64,000 nucleotides of DNA from Mariniphaga sp041687255 (GCA_041687255.1 JAWLCL010000012.1:1-64000), one strand, 5' to 3'. Positions 35,105 to 44,469 are shown, numbered from the stretch's first letter. The notes: generated from the letters alone by a model not told the origin. Program-made: numbers and translations.

Positions 35105-35228
35105 ATATCTGTAATTTGAGTTTTTGTTATTTGTCTTTTTGATATTTGTTATTTACCTCTTTGGTTTTTGTTATCTGTTATTTGTTGTTTTGTCATTTAT
35201 TATTTGAAGCCTTGTTATTTGTCTTTTG
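35105..35228. repeat. Inverted counterpart of the AT-rich repeat
   Basis: This stretch is rich in TTATTTGT, TTTTTGTTATT and TGATATTTGTTATTT, the reverse complement style of the array at 34638-34975. Together they flank a unique segment of about 130 bp. Ends at the trhO stop codon. Confidence 0.6.
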
Positions 35229-36269
35229 TTATTTGGTATTTGATGCTTTTTCTTCCTCCTTCACCAGCGCCAGGCTTTTCCTGTACCTCTTCCTGTTTCC
35301 GAACCGGAAAGCTTTAGACTTTTCAGCAACACCTGGGCTATTTAAAACATCAAGACATTCAGGAGTACAACACCCTTTATATTTTTCAGCACATTCGGGG
35401 CACTGGATAAACAGCAGGTGACAGCTGTTGTTGGCACAGTTGGTGTGGGTATCGCAGGGCCGACCGCATTGATGGCAGCGGGAAATGACTTGCCCGTTTA
35501 TGCTTTCGCCAAGGCGTTCATCGAAAACAAAGTTCTTGCCGATGAATTTCGGCTCCAGGTTTGCCGCCTTTATCTGCCGGGCATATTCCAGGATTCCCCC
35601 GTGCAGCTGGTTTACATCATTGAATCCATGATGTTTCAGGTAAGCGCTTGCTTTCTCGCAACGGATTCCGCCGGTGCAGTAGAGCAGAATTTTTTTATCC
35701 TTTTTTTCTTCGAGCAGATTAGTTACTATTTCCAGCTCTTCGCGAAATGTATCGGCCTGGGGGCAAAAGGCTCCTTCAAAGTGGCCGATTTCACTTTCGT
35801 AAAAGTTGCGCATATCAACTATTACGGAATCCTCTTTTCCGGCCAGTTCGTGGAATTCCAGGCCGGAAAGGTGTTTCCCAACGTTGGTGACATCGTAAGC
35901 GCCATCATCAAGTCCATCGGCCACAAGTTTTGGCCGTACTTTAATGGTGAGCTTGTAGAATGATTTGCCATTGTCTTCGACTGCAAACTTGATGGGAATG
36001 TTCTTCAATATATCGTAATTGCCAAGGGTTTCAATGAAGGCATTAAAATGATGCTCCGGAACGCTCATCTGGGCATTGATGCCTTCACGTGCAACATAGA
36101 TGCGGCCAAAGCAATCCAGCGCAAACCAGTCGCGGTAAATGCTGTCCCTGAACTCCTGCGGATTTTCCAGGTAGTGGTATTTGTAGAAAGAAATGGTTTT
36201 GCGGCTGAAAGTTTCTTCCATCAACCGCTTTTTGAGCTCTTCCTTGTTTATTCTGTTATGCAGTTGCAT
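35229..36269 (-). CDS. trhO: tRNA uridine(34) hydroxylase (rhodanese-like)
   Basis: 346 aa from MQLHNRINKEELKKRL; a Met at 36296 is less likely. An N-terminal TrhO domain (TISFYKYHYLENPQEFRDSIY, GRIYVAREGINAQMSVP) precedes a rhodanese domain (IVDMRNFYESEIGHFEGAF, LLYCTGGIRCEKASAYL with catalytic Cys) and a Cys-rich tail (CHQCGRPCDTHTNCANNSCHLLFIQCPECAEKYKGCCTPEC). TrhO hydroxylates uridine 34 in tRNA. The length equals the family norm. Confidence 0.93.
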   Translation of the reverse strand: MQLHNRINKEELKKRLMEETFSRKTISFYKYHYLENPQEFRDSIYRDWFALDCFGRIYVAREGINAQMSVPEHHFNAFIETLGNYDILKNIPIKFAVEDNGKSFYKLTIKVRPKLVADGLDDGAYDVTNVGKHLSGLEFHELAGKEDSVIVDMRNFYESEIGHFEGAFCPQADTFREELEIVTNLLEEKKDKKILLYCTGGIRCEKASAYLKHHGFNDVNQLHGGILEYARQIKAANLEPKFIGKNFVFDERLGESINGQVISRCHQCGRPCDTHTNCANNSCHLLFIQCPECAEKYKGCCTPECLDVLNSPGVAEKSKAFRFGNRKRYRKSLALVKEEEKASNTK

Positions 36270-36352
36270 TTTTAAATTTCTTATTTTCAAGGGCAAAAAT
36301 AGGTCTTTTTATATAAAAGACAAAGATGGGTTTTATTTGGATGCAGTAAATA

Positions 36353-36384
36353 AAAAAGCACAGTCAGGGAACGACTGTGCTTTT
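36353..36384 (-). terminator. Rho-independent terminator of the S8 protease gene
   Basis: GCACAGTC / GACTGTGC with flanking A and T runs gives a stem of about 12 bp and a U-run on the minus strand, 22 bp after the protease stop. Confidence 0.8.
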
Positions 36385-36406
36385 AAAAATTGAAATAGTT
36401 TCTACA

Positions 36407-38128
36407 TTAAAGAACTAAAGTCTCTGTATTAGAACATGTAGTGTCATCCATTTGGCATATCTGAAAGGTATATGTACCGGAAGCTCTTCCCATATCCAGG
36501 GTTGTTGTTCCGTTATTTTCCAAAGGTACATCATCTGCAATTCCATTGATTTTGACGATCACACTTGTACCTGATGCACCTTCCCAGGTTAAATCAACAA
36601 GTCTTATCCCCCTTACTTTGCGAAGAGATGCAGTGAGTGTAATTTCATTACCGGAGCTTTCTGAAACCGTGATGCTTTGTGATTTTGAATCTGTCGCTCC
36701 TTCATTATCTGCAACAGTTAATGTTACGGTGTAAGTGTCACCGGATGTATATGTGTGCGATGGATTTTGGGCAGTGGATGTATTTCCGTCTCCAAAATTC
36801 CAATTCCAGCTTGCAATGGTGTTGTCTCCATCGGGATCGGTGCTGGTATCTGTGAATTGCACATCTAGTCCATTTACAGCAAAGGTAAAGCCTGCAGTTG
36901 GTGAACTGTTTTCAGGAGGTGTAACAGTTCCGTCATACACCATGATTGGATCAGGAGTTCCATCCGGGTCGTTTTTGACAGTTCCATCGGTTTTTGTATT
37001 TCCAAGCAAAAGCAACCCTGCCACATGAGGGGCAGCCATCGAGGTTCCGCTGGCTGTTGCGTAATTTCCATCCTTATAGGTAGAGTAGATAGATGAACCG
37101 GGAGCACAATAATCGACAGGCGGATTGCCGTAATTGGAATAGGAGGCCCATAAATCGCCTTCTGCCATCGCTGAAACTGTATAAATGTTAGTCCCTTCAG
37201 CACTTGCAGGGGATTTATCTTTTGCATCGGTGCTTTCATTTCCCGCGGCAAGAGAGAATCTGATTCCATTAGCTGCGGCATTTTCCACTGCTATATTTAA
37301 ATCTTCATAATAGCTCCCTCCAAGGCTCATGTTTGCAACATCTCCTGATTGGCCGTTTCCTGCAACATAATCCACTCCCATTATTACGCCGGATATACTC
37401 CCGCTTCCCCTTCGATCCAGTACTTTAACCGGAACTACAGTAGCTCCGGCTGCCACTCCTATAACACCTATGCCATTATTCAATGCTGCCACTGTCCCGG
37501 CAACATGGGTACCATGGCCATTATCATCATTGGCTGAACTGACACGGCTTACGAACCAGGCACTCCTTTCCGGATCAACATTTAAGTCGGGATGATCTAG
37601 GTCAATTCCGGTATCAATAATCCATGCAACATTTTTTCCTGTATATTCAGAGCTGCCACCAACACGGCTGATGCCCCAGGGGATGACTTGTGCTGCGGCC
37701 TGCACATCACCACCGACGGGTCTGGCACTTGGCTCAATGAGGGTTATTACCTGGTCTTCTGTAATTCTTAATACGGAAGGATCGTTTACAAGTTTTTTTA
37801 GTTGTCCCGGGGGGATCTTAACTGAAAATCCTTTCAAGGCAGTGCTGTATACAAAACCCAGTTCACCATCAGTTACTGCAGCACGGTTCAATACCTTCTC
37901 TGCTGCATTTTTTGCAGCCTGCTGCCGCATTTCATAACCTTTAATATCAGCGAGCTCAGCATTGAGTTCTTCATCACTCAGCACAACAATGTACGATATT
38001 TTATTGCTTTGTGCTGATTTAAACAGTGGCTCAACATCAGTTGCTTCTTCAATGAGTGTATCATTACATGCATTGAAGAACCCGGCCAGTAATAAAAATA
38101 CAAAAGCCTTTAGAAAAGTTGTTTTCAT
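36407..38128 (-). CDS. S8 (subtilisin-like) serine protease lipoprotein with PKD domain
   Basis: 573 aa. Lipobox FFNACNDT at the end of a signal peptide. An inhibitor I9-like propeptide (about 43-125; SYIVVLSDEELNAEL, GFSVKIPPGQLKKLVNDPSV) precedes the protease: Asp in AWIIDTGIDLDHPDLN, His in NGHGTHVAGTVAALNN, Ser in ASGTSMAAPHVAGLLLLGN. A PKD domain follows (about 410-490; WNWNFGDGNTSTAQNPSHTYTSG), then a beta C-terminal domain of fibronectin type. It is likely surface or periplasmic; no T9SS C-terminal domain is evident. Confidence 0.93.
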   Translation of the reverse strand: MKTTFLKAFVFLLLAGFFNACNDTLIEEATDVEPLFKSAQSNKISYIVVLSDEELNAELADIKGYEMRQQAAKNAAEKVLNRAAVTDGELGFVYSTALKGFSVKIPPGQLKKLVNDPSVLRITEDQVITLIEPSARPVGGDVQAAAQVIPWGISRVGGSSEYTGKNVAWIIDTGIDLDHPDLNVDPERSAWFVSRVSSANDDNGHGTHVAGTVAALNNGIGVIGVAAGATVVPVKVLDRRGSGSISGVIMGVDYVAGNGQSGDVANMSLGGSYYEDLNIAVENAAANGIRFSLAAGNESTDAKDKSPASAEGTNIYTVSAMAEGDLWASYSNYGNPPVDYCAPGSSIYSTYKDGNYATASGTSMAAPHVAGLLLLGNTKTDGTVKNDPDGTPDPIMVYDGTVTPPENSSPTAGFTFAVNGLDVQFTDTSTDPDGDNTIASWNWNFGDGNTSTAQNPSHTYTSGDTYTVTLTVADNEGATDSKSQSITVSESSGNEITLTASLRKVRGIRLVDLTWEGASGTSVIVKINGIADDVPLENNGTTTLDMGRASGTYTFQICQMDDTTCSNTETLVL

Positions 38129-38243
38129 TTTTGTATGAATTTAATGATGATTTAACTGGTGTAAGTTAAATCATTTTCATTAAATAGGGGTTGGAAGAAT
38201 AATGATTTATTGCAGAAAAATAAATGGTGGTTTCGGTTTGTTA

Positions 38244-38762
38244 TTATTTTGAAGAATTTAGTAATGATTCCAATATTTCTATCTTCTTGTTAAAATCCTC
38301 TTCATTGAAACCAACCGATGAAACAACTGTTTTCCCGTTTTTATCAATTATGAAATTCCTTGGAATATTCTGGGTTGCATATTTCGAAAAGATTTCCCTT
38401 TTTGGATCAGGAATAAATGGAAGATTATGTCTTGTATCCTTTATAAACTTATCAAGTTCTTCACGTGAATGTTCCCTTCCGATTACAAGTAACCGGAAAT
38501 CAGTATGGTTTCTGTATTTTTCATAGACCTCCTTTTCAAGATAGGGCAGTTCTTTCCGGCAGGGGCCGCACCATGTGGCAAAGAAAGTGAGCCATACAAC
38601 CTTACCTTTTAAATCCTTCAGCTGGACTTTTTTTCCATCAGGAGTTTCAAAAGAAAAATCAGGTGCAGGTTGATCTTTTTTTGCCAGGGTGTATTCATCC
38701 TGGGCAATCAGTTGGAAGGAAAGGAGTTGAAGGATTAGGAAAATCAGAAGTTTATTTTTCAT
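38244..38762 (-). CDS. TlpA-family periplasmic thiol-disulfide reductase
   Basis: 172 aa with signal peptide (FLILQLLSFQLIAQDEY). The AhpC/TSA-TlpA fold has active site TFFATWCGPCRKELPYLE (CGPC) and cis-Pro NIPRNFIIDKNG. Exported reductant of Bacteroidota type. 56 bp after purC, with a hairpin between them. Confidence 0.9.
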   Translation of the reverse strand: MKNKLLIFLILQLLSFQLIAQDEYTLAKKDQPAPDFSFETPDGKKVQLKDLKGKVVWLTFFATWCGPCRKELPYLEKEVYEKYRNHTDFRLLVIGREHSREELDKFIKDTRHNLPFIPDPKREIFSKYATQNIPRNFIIDKNGKTVVSSVGFNEEDFNKKIEILESLLNSSK

Positions 38763-38777
38763 TGTATGTAATTAAGA

Positions 38778-38809
38778 ATGCCTTTCTCCCGGTAAAAAGA
38801 GAAAGGCAT
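38778..38809 (-). terminator. Hairpin between purC and tlpA
   Basis: ATGCCTTTCTC (38778-38788) pairs perfectly with GAGAAAGGCAT (38799-38809). It is followed on the minus strand by a T-poor stretch, so it may be a partial terminator or attenuator. Confidence 0.6.
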
Positions 38810-38818
38810 CTATAGATG

Positions 38819-39769
38819 TCAATTGTTTTTGTTCAGAAATTCAGTTACCGCTTTTTCTATGCGTTTGTTGATTTTTGATGCATCCGATTTCTCAAATGTT
38901 TCGCCTGTAATGTTTTCGTACAACTCGATGTATCGTTCAGAAACTGAATTTACCAGCTCTTCGTTCATGGCAGGTACAGCCTGGCCTTCTTTTCCCTGGA
39001 ATCCGTTTTCAATAAGCCATTGGCGTACAAACTCCTTCGAGAGCTGTTTCTGCGGTTCATTGGCTTCCATTCTTCTCTCATATCCATCGGCGTAGAAGTA
39101 GCGCGAAGAGTCGGGTGTGTGTATTTCGTCGATGAGGTAGATTTTGCCGTCTTTTTTTCCAAATTCATATTTGGTATCTACAAGAATGAGCCCTTTTTCA
39201 GCTGCCATTTCGGTACCTTTCTGAAACAGTTTCCGGGTATAGTCCTCCAGCATTTCATACTCTTCTTTATCAACCAGCCCCTGTGCGATGATTTCTTCAC
39301 GTGAAATATCTTCATCATGACCTTCTTCTGCTTTAGTGGTTGGAGTCAGCAGCGGTTCGGGAAACTTCTGGTTTTCCTTCATTCCTTCGGGCATGGGTAC
39401 TCCACAGATGGAACGTTTGCCGGCTTTGTACTCGCGCCAGGCATGACCGGTTAAATATCCGCGGATAACCATTTCTACCTTGTAAGGTTCGCAAAACACA
39501 CCAACTGTAACATTGGGGTCGGGCGTTGCCACTTTCCAGTTGGGTACAATATCGGCTGTAGCGTCAAGGAATTTTGATGCAATCTGGTTCAGCACCTGTC
39601 CTTTGTAGGGGATTCCTTTTGGCAACACCACATCGAATGCCGATATGCGGTCGGTAACAACCATTACCAACAGATCATTATTGATGTTGTAAACATCGCG
39701 TACTTTTCCATAATAGACGCTTTTTTGCCCCGGAAAATCAAAATTAGTTTTTGTTAATGCATTACTCAT
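38819..39769 (-). CDS. purC: Phosphoribosylaminoimidazole-succinocarboxamide synthase
   Basis: 316 aa. SAICAR synthetase motifs: KVRDVYNINNDLLVMVVTDRISAFDVVLPKGIPYKG, VVRGYLTGHAWREYKAGKRSICG-type block (EMVIRGYLTGHAWREYK), EILTPTTKAEEGHDEDIS, LVDTKYEFG and IHTPDSSRYFYADGYE. It joins aspartate to CAIR in purine synthesis. 36 bp after phoH. Confidence 0.96.
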   Translation of the reverse strand: MSNALTKTNFDFPGQKSVYYGKVRDVYNINNDLLVMVVTDRISAFDVVLPKGIPYKGQVLNQIASKFLDATADIVPNWKVATPDPNVTVGVFCEPYKVEMVIRGYLTGHAWREYKAGKRSICGVPMPEGMKENQKFPEPLLTPTTKAEEGHDEDISREEIIAQGLVDKEEYEMLEDYTRKLFQKGTEMAAEKGLILVDTKYEFGKKDGKIYLIDEIHTPDSSRYFYADGYERRMEANEPQKQLSKEFVRQWLIENGFQGKEGQAVPAMNEELVNSVSERYIELYENITGETFEKSDASKINKRIEKAVTEFLNKNN

Positions 39770-39805
39770 TGTTGTCAGTTTTTATATTGAACCTGTAAGA
39801 ACTTT

Positions 39806-40840
39806 CTAATTGTTTTCCCCTCGTTGTTTTCTGCCGAACCCTCTGCTTTTTCTTTCACCTTCGCCTTCGCCCATGCCTTGTTCTTTTTCAGCCTGTTCTT
39901 CGTAGTAGTTTTCATAGGCATCTACGATATCCCGCACCAAACGGTGGCGAACGATATCATTCCTGTTGAACTGCACTGTTGAGATGCCGTCGATTTTTTT
40001 AAGCAGGCGCATTGCGAATATCAGTCCCGAATTGCTCCTTCTCGGAAGGTCGATTTGGGTCACGTCTCCTGTAATAATAAACTTGGCATTGAGGCCCATG
40101 CGCGTAAGGAACATTTTCAGCTGGTTTATCGTTGTGTTCTGGGCTTCATCCAGGATTACAAAGGCATTGCTAAGGGTACGGCCGCGCATAAAAGCCAGGG
40201 GAGCAATTTGTATAATGTCGTCGCGCATGAAATCCTCCAGTTTCCGGGGAGGGATCATATCCTGGAGGGCATCGTAAAGCGGTTGCAGGTAAGGGTCGAT
40301 TTTTTCTTTTAAATCACCGGGAAGAAATCCAAGATTTTCACCCGCTTCCACTGCCGGCCTGCTAAGAATGATCTTGTTTATTTCTCTGTTCTTAAGGGCT
40401 TTCACCGCCAGTGCAATGGCTGTATAGGTTTTGCCCGTACCGGCAGGGCCTATGGCAAAAATGAGGTCGTTTTTCGTGCTTTCATCTATTAAAACACGCT
40501 GGTTGGGTGTCCGTGCCCTGATGGGCTTGCCGCTGTTGCCAAACAGTATGATGTCTTTTTCTGTAACCCCGTTTTCGTCCAATGTGGAAATACCTGTAGA
40601 AAGTATTTGCAGGATAATTTCTTCGGTTATAACATTGAACTGAAAATAATGATCGAGCAGCAGTGAGAATTTTTTTTCAAAATTCCTGAGTTCAGTTTCC
40701 TCGCCCTGCACATAAAGAATGTGCCCTCGTGCATTGATCTTAATTTTTGGAAACAGTGTATTGATTAAATCCATCTTTACATTGTTGATTCCGAAAAATT
40801 CCAATGGGTCAATCCCTTCCAGGTATATTTGTTTCTCCAA
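39806..40840 (-). CDS. phoH: PhoH family P-loop ATPase
   Basis: 344 aa. An N-terminal KH-like/RNA-binding part (1-120) is followed by the PhoH ATPase: Walker A GPAGTGKTYTAIALAVKAL, RPAVEAGENLGFLPGDLKEKIDPYLQPLYDAL, Walker B FVILDEAQNTT. A Lys/Arg/Glu-rich C-terminal tail. The start is TTG at 40840, supported by a -7 box about 27 bp upstream. The family is linked with RNA metabolism; its substrate is unclear. Confidence 0.9.
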   Translation of the reverse strand: MEKQIYLEGIDPLEFFGINNVKMDLINTLFPKIKINARGHILYVQGEETELRNFEKKFSLLLDHYFQFNVITEEIILQILSTGISTLDENGVTEKDIILFGNSGKPIRARTPNQRVLIDESTKNDLIFAIGPAGTGKTYTAIALAVKALKNREINKIILSRPAVEAGENLGFLPGDLKEKIDPYLQPLYDALQDMIPPRKLEDFMRDDIIQIAPLAFMRGRTLSNAFVILDEAQNTTINQLKMFLTRMGLNAKFIITGDVTQIDLPRRSNSGLIFAMRLLKKIDGISTVQFNRNDIVRHRLVRDIVDAYENYYEEQAEKEQGMGEGEGERKSRGFGRKQRGENN

Positions 40841-40866
40841 TAGTTTTCTTTAAATGGTTACAGATT

Positions 40867-40874
40867 CAAAATTA
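40867..40874 (-). promoter_or_regulatory. phoH-purC promoter, -7 box
   Basis: TAATTTTG on the minus strand matches TAnnTTTG. Transcription would start near 40860, leaving about 20 nt to the TTG start of phoH. A TTTG -33 at the right distance is not clear. Confidence 0.5.
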
Positions 40875-40961
40875 CAAAAATAAATTCGTTTTAAATTTTA
40901 GGCAACTAATTCTTGGCAATCCGCTTTAAGTTTTACAGAATCATTAATTTCGCCTTAATAA

Positions 40962-41747
40962 ATGAAGGTTATGGATAAAAGAATCGAAGAATTTCAGCGG
41001 TTGCTGGATATAATGGACGAATTGCGCGAGAAATGTCCCTGGGACAGGGAGCAAACACTTGAATCGCTGAGAAAGCTCACCATTGAGGAAACCTATGAAT
41101 TAGGGGATGCCATTCTTAAAAATGATTTGAACGAAATAAAAAAGGAATTGGGCGATCTGATGCTTCATATTGCTTTTTATTCAAAAATAGGCTCCGAAAA
41201 AGGGGCTTTCGATATTGGTGATGTGCTAAATGGCATTAATGAAAAACTGGTATATCGCCATCCGCATGTGTTTGGTGAGGTTGATGTAGAAGGTTCATCG
41301 AGAAAAGTGGAGGAAAACTGGGAGTCGTTGAAATTGAAAGAAAAAGGGGGCAATAAAAGGGTGCTGGAAGGTGTTCCTGCTGCCATGCCGGCATTGGTAA
41401 AAGCCAACCGTATTCAGGAGAAAGCAAGTGGAGTTGGGTTCGACTGGGAATACAGGGAGCAGGTATGGGATAAAGTGAAAGAAGAAGTGGAAGAACTGAG
41501 CAGCGAGATTTTAAATGTTGATGAAGATAAAATTGAAGCCGAATTTGGAGATTTGTTTTTTGCTTTAGTGAATGCTGCACGACTGTATGGAGTGGATCCT
41601 GAAGCTGCTCTTGAACGTACAAACCTGAAGTTTATTGGTCGGTTTAATTACTTGGAGAGTAAAACTTTAATGAAAGGTAGAAGTTTGAAAGACATGACTC
41701 TGGCCGAGATGGATAAGTATTGGGATGAGGCCAAAAAGAAAGAATAA
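40962..41747 (+). CDS. mazG: Nucleoside triphosphate pyrophosphohydrolase
   Basis: 261 aa with two tandem MazG domains: RLLDIMDELREKCPWDREQTLESLRKLTIEETYELGDAI (EExxE-type metal site) and ADRIQEKASGVGFDW-type second copy (KANRIQEKASGVGFDW ... EFGDLFFALVNAARLYGVDPE). It hydrolyses noncanonical NTPs to NMP. A TAATTTCG box (40945-40952, one mismatch to -7) sits just upstream, so the second Met at 40971 is also possible. Confidence 0.95.
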   Translation: MKVMDKRIEEFQRLLDIMDELREKCPWDREQTLESLRKLTIEETYELGDAILKNDLNEIKKELGDLMLHIAFYSKIGSEKGAFDIGDVLNGINEKLVYRHPHVFGEVDVEGSSRKVEENWESLKLKEKGGNKRVLEGVPAAMPALVKANRIQEKASGVGFDWEYREQVWDKVKEEVEELSSEILNVDEDKIEAEFGDLFFALVNAARLYGVDPEAALERTNLKFIGRFNYLESKTLMKGRSLKDMTLAEMDKYWDEAKKKE

Positions 41748-41903
41748 ATTGTAATGTTGTTTAACCGACATATGGGGGTGAAGGGATGATTGCCGGGGGT
41801 ATAAAATTTAATGCATTGGAAGAGCAGGAATCTTTTCTGAAAATTTGATATTAAAAATCTTGGAACAATGTTTCCTGCAGTATAGTAATTCTATATGAAT
41901 CAT

Positions 41904-41911
41904 TATCTTTG
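41904..41911 (+). promoter_or_regulatory. thrS operon promoter, -7 box
   Basis: TATCTTTG matches TAnnTTTG and overlaps a TTG that would start an upstream-extended frame; it excludes that start. Transcription near 41917 leaves about 22 nt to the ATG at 41939. Confidence 0.55.
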
Positions 41912-41938
41912 CACCTCTTAAAAAAAGAAAAACGAAAA

Positions 41939-43888
41939 ATGATAAAAATAACACTTCCTGATAACAGTGTAAGAGAATTTTCTGAACCGGTAACCGGTCT
42001 GGAAGTGGCACAGTCCATTTCCCCAAGGCTGGCCAAGGAGGTTTTATCGGTTTCAGTAAACGGGGAGATAAGAGATCTTAATCGCAGGATTGCTGAAGAT
42101 GCTTCAGTGAAACTTCATACCTGGGATGACCGTGCAGGAAAGGAAGCGTTCTGGCATTCATCGGCGCATCTCATGGCTGAGGCCATTGAATTTTTCTATC
42201 CGGGAACAAAATTCGGCATAGGACCAACCGTCGATACCGGCTTCTATTACGATGTGGAACTTCCCAACGGGCAGCAGCTCACTGAGAAGGATTTGCAGAA
42301 AATTGAGAAGAAAATGGTGGAGCTGGCCCGGCAGAAAAATGCTATCATCCGGAAAGAGATTTCAAAAAGGGATGCGATGGAAATGTTCACTCAGAAAAAC
42401 GATGAACTGAAGCAGGAACTGATAAGCGAACTGGAGGACGGAACAATAACCTTGTATGAACAGGGCAACTTCACTGACCTTTGCCGGGGGCCTCACTTGC
42501 CCGATACCGGTTATATAAAGGCTGTGAAGCTTACTTCCATTGCCGGTGCCTACTGGCGGGGTGATGAAAAGAACCGTATGCTTACCCGTGTGTATGGTGT
42601 TACTTTTCCCAAGCAAAAATTACTGGAAGAATACCTGGTTATGCTGGAGGAAGCCAAAAAACGTGACCACCGCAAAATTGGCAAGGAGATGGAACTGTTT
42701 ACCTTTTCGGAAGCAGTGGGGCAGGGACTGCCGCTGTGGTTGCCCAAAGGTGCCCAGTTACGCATGCAGCTTGAGGATTTCCTGAAAAGGGTTCAGAAAA
42801 AATACGGTTACGACCAGGTGATTACCCCCCATATTGGCGATGTAAAGCTTTACAAAACTTCGGGACACTACGAAAAGTACGGGAAAGATTCTTTTCAGCC
42901 AATTACAACCCCTGCCGAAGGGGAGGAGTACCTGCTGAAGCCCATGAATTGTCCGCACCATTGTGAGATTTATAAAGCCAAACCACATTCGTATAAAGAT
43001 TTGCCGGTTCGCATGGCTGAGTTCGGTACCGTATACCGCTACGAGATGAGTGGTGAGTTGCACGGCCTGACACGCGTTCGTGGTTTCACACAGGATGATG
43101 CTCATATTTTCTGTCGTCCCGACCAGCTTAAGGATGAATTCAAGAAGGTAATCGATATTGTTTTTATAATTTTTAAAGCCCTTAGCTTTAACGATTATAC
43201 CGCTCAGATATCGCTTCGCGACCCTGATAAGCCGGAAAAGTACATTGGTACAGCCGAAAACTGGGATAAAGCCGAAAAGTCAATTATTGAAGCATGTGAG
43301 GAAAAAGGCTTGAAAACTGTCACCGAAAAGGGAGAGGCTGCATTTTATGGTCCGAAGCTCGACTTTATGATTAAGGATGCACTGGGCCGCAGCTGGCAGC
43401 TGGGAACCATTCAGGTGGATTATAACCTTCCTGAGCGTTTCAGCCTTGAATACATTGGCGCCGACGATAACCGCCACCGGCCGGTAATGATACACCGTGC
43501 ACCTTTCGGTTCCATGGAGCGGTTCGTTGCCGTTCTTATTGAACATACTGCCGGAAAATTCCCGTTGTGGCTGGCTCCCGAGCAGGCTGTTGTGCTGCCA
43601 ATCAGCGAAAAATACAATGAATATGCTCAAAAAGTTTCAAATATTCTAAATAATTCCGATATTCGCACCGTCGTTGATGACCGTAACGAAAAGATTGGTA
43701 GAAAGATACGCGACAACGAACTTAAGAGGGTTCCATATATGCTCATTGTAGGTGAAAAGGAACATGAAACAGAAACCGTTTCGGTGCGCCGCCAGGGAGC
43801 AGGAGATATTGGAACTAAACAAATCGGCGACTTTGCCGGTTTAGTTACACAGGAAGTAAGAGATCAATTATCCGGATTGTATAACTAA
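41939..43888 (+). CDS. thrS: Threonyl-tRNA synthetase
   Basis: 649 aa. TGS domain (IKITLPDNSVREF), tRNA-editing SAD domain (AFWHSSAHLMAEAIEFFYPGTKFGIGPTVDTGFYYD), class II catalytic core (motif 1 near FLKRVQKKYGYDQVITP, motif 2 PVRMAEFGTVYRYEMSGELHGLTRVRGFTQDDAHIF, motif 3 PVMIHRAPFGSMERFVAVLIEHTAGKFP) and a C-terminal anticodon-binding domain are all present. It is followed by infC, rpmI and rplT, a conserved translation operon. Start chosen at ATG 41939 because the promoter overlaps the upstream alternative. Confidence 0.97.
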   Translation: MIKITLPDNSVREFSEPVTGLEVAQSISPRLAKEVLSVSVNGEIRDLNRRIAEDASVKLHTWDDRAGKEAFWHSSAHLMAEAIEFFYPGTKFGIGPTVDTGFYYDVELPNGQQLTEKDLQKIEKKMVELARQKNAIIRKEISKRDAMEMFTQKNDELKQELISELEDGTITLYEQGNFTDLCRGPHLPDTGYIKAVKLTSIAGAYWRGDEKNRMLTRVYGVTFPKQKLLEEYLVMLEEAKKRDHRKIGKEMELFTFSEAVGQGLPLWLPKGAQLRMQLEDFLKRVQKKYGYDQVITPHIGDVKLYKTSGHYEKYGKDSFQPITTPAEGEEYLLKPMNCPHHCEIYKAKPHSYKDLPVRMAEFGTVYRYEMSGELHGLTRVRGFTQDDAHIFCRPDQLKDEFKKVIDIVFIIFKALSFNDYTAQISLRDPDKPEKYIGTAENWDKAEKSIIEACEEKGLKTVTEKGEAAFYGPKLDFMIKDALGRSWQLGTIQVDYNLPERFSLEYIGADDNRHRPVMIHRAPFGSMERFVAVLIEHTAGKFPLWLAPEQAVVLPISEKYNEYAQKVSNILNNSDIRTVVDDRNEKIGRKIRDNELKRVPYMLIVGEKEHETETVSVRRQGAGDIGTKQIGDFAGLVTQEVRDQLSGLYN

Positions 43889-43905
43889 TAAAGGAGGACA
43901 CAACT

Positions 43906-44469
43906 ATAGCTATTAAAAGAAAAGGGCCCGGCCGTTCACCTTTCCAGAGAAGGGATACTGGACCACAACACAGGATTAACCGTAACATTACCTCGCCACA
44001 GGTAAGGTTGGTAGGAGAAAATATTGAAGAACAGGGTGTATATCCCCTGAGAGATGCTCTTCGCATGGCAGATGAACAGGAGTTGGATTTGGTGGAAATA
44101 TCTCCCAAAGCCGATCCGCCGGTGTGTAAAATCATCGACTACTCGAAGTTTCTGTATCAGCAGAAAAAGAAACAGAAGGAGATGAAGGCCAAAGCTGTGC
44201 AGGTGGTAGTTAAGGAAATCAGGTTTGGGCCGCAAACCGACGAACACGATTTTGAATTTAAATTACGACATGCCGAAAAGTTTTTGAAGGACGGAGCGAA
44301 AGTAAAAGCCTTTGTGTTTTTTAAAGGCCGTTCAATACTGTTTAAGGAGCAGGGGGAAATCCTTCTGCTAAGGCTGGCAACCGAACTTGAAGATATAGGT
44401 ACGGTTGAACAGATGCCTAAACTGGAAGGCAAACGAATGATAATGATGATTTCACCTAAAAAGAAATAA
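43906..44469 (+). CDS. infC: Translation initiation factor IF-3
   Basis: About 187 aa. The N-terminal domain (HRINRNITSPQVRLVGENIEEQGVYPLRDALRMADEQELDLVEIS), linker (SKFLYQQKKKQKEM) and C-terminal domain (EIRFGPQTDEHDFEFKLRHAEKFL, FKGRSILFKEQG) are complete. No ATG lies between the thrS stop and the domain. The SD AGGAGG (43892-43897) is 8 nt before ATA at 43906; ATT at 43912 is a second candidate. A non-AUG start is the known mode of IF3 autoregulation in E. coli (AUU). Reading begins (M)AIKRKGPGRS; a TTG at 44008 would remove the first 34 residues. Confidence 0.92.
   Translation: MAIKRKGPGRSPFQRRDTGPQHRINRNITSPQVRLVGENIEEQGVYPLRDALRMADEQELDLVEISPKADPPVCKIIDYSKFLYQQKKKQKEMKAKAVQVVVKEIRFGPQTDEHDFEFKLRHAEKFLKDGAKVKAFVFFKGRSILFKEQGEILLLRLATELEDIGTVEQMPKLEGKRMIMMISPKKK

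Noticed and set aside
34638..35228. CRISPR array
   Set aside because: Units are contiguous with no unique spacers, and no cas genes are near.
44008..44010. TTG at 44008 as the infC start
   Set aside because: It removes conserved N-terminal IF3 sequence, while AGGAGG points to 43906.
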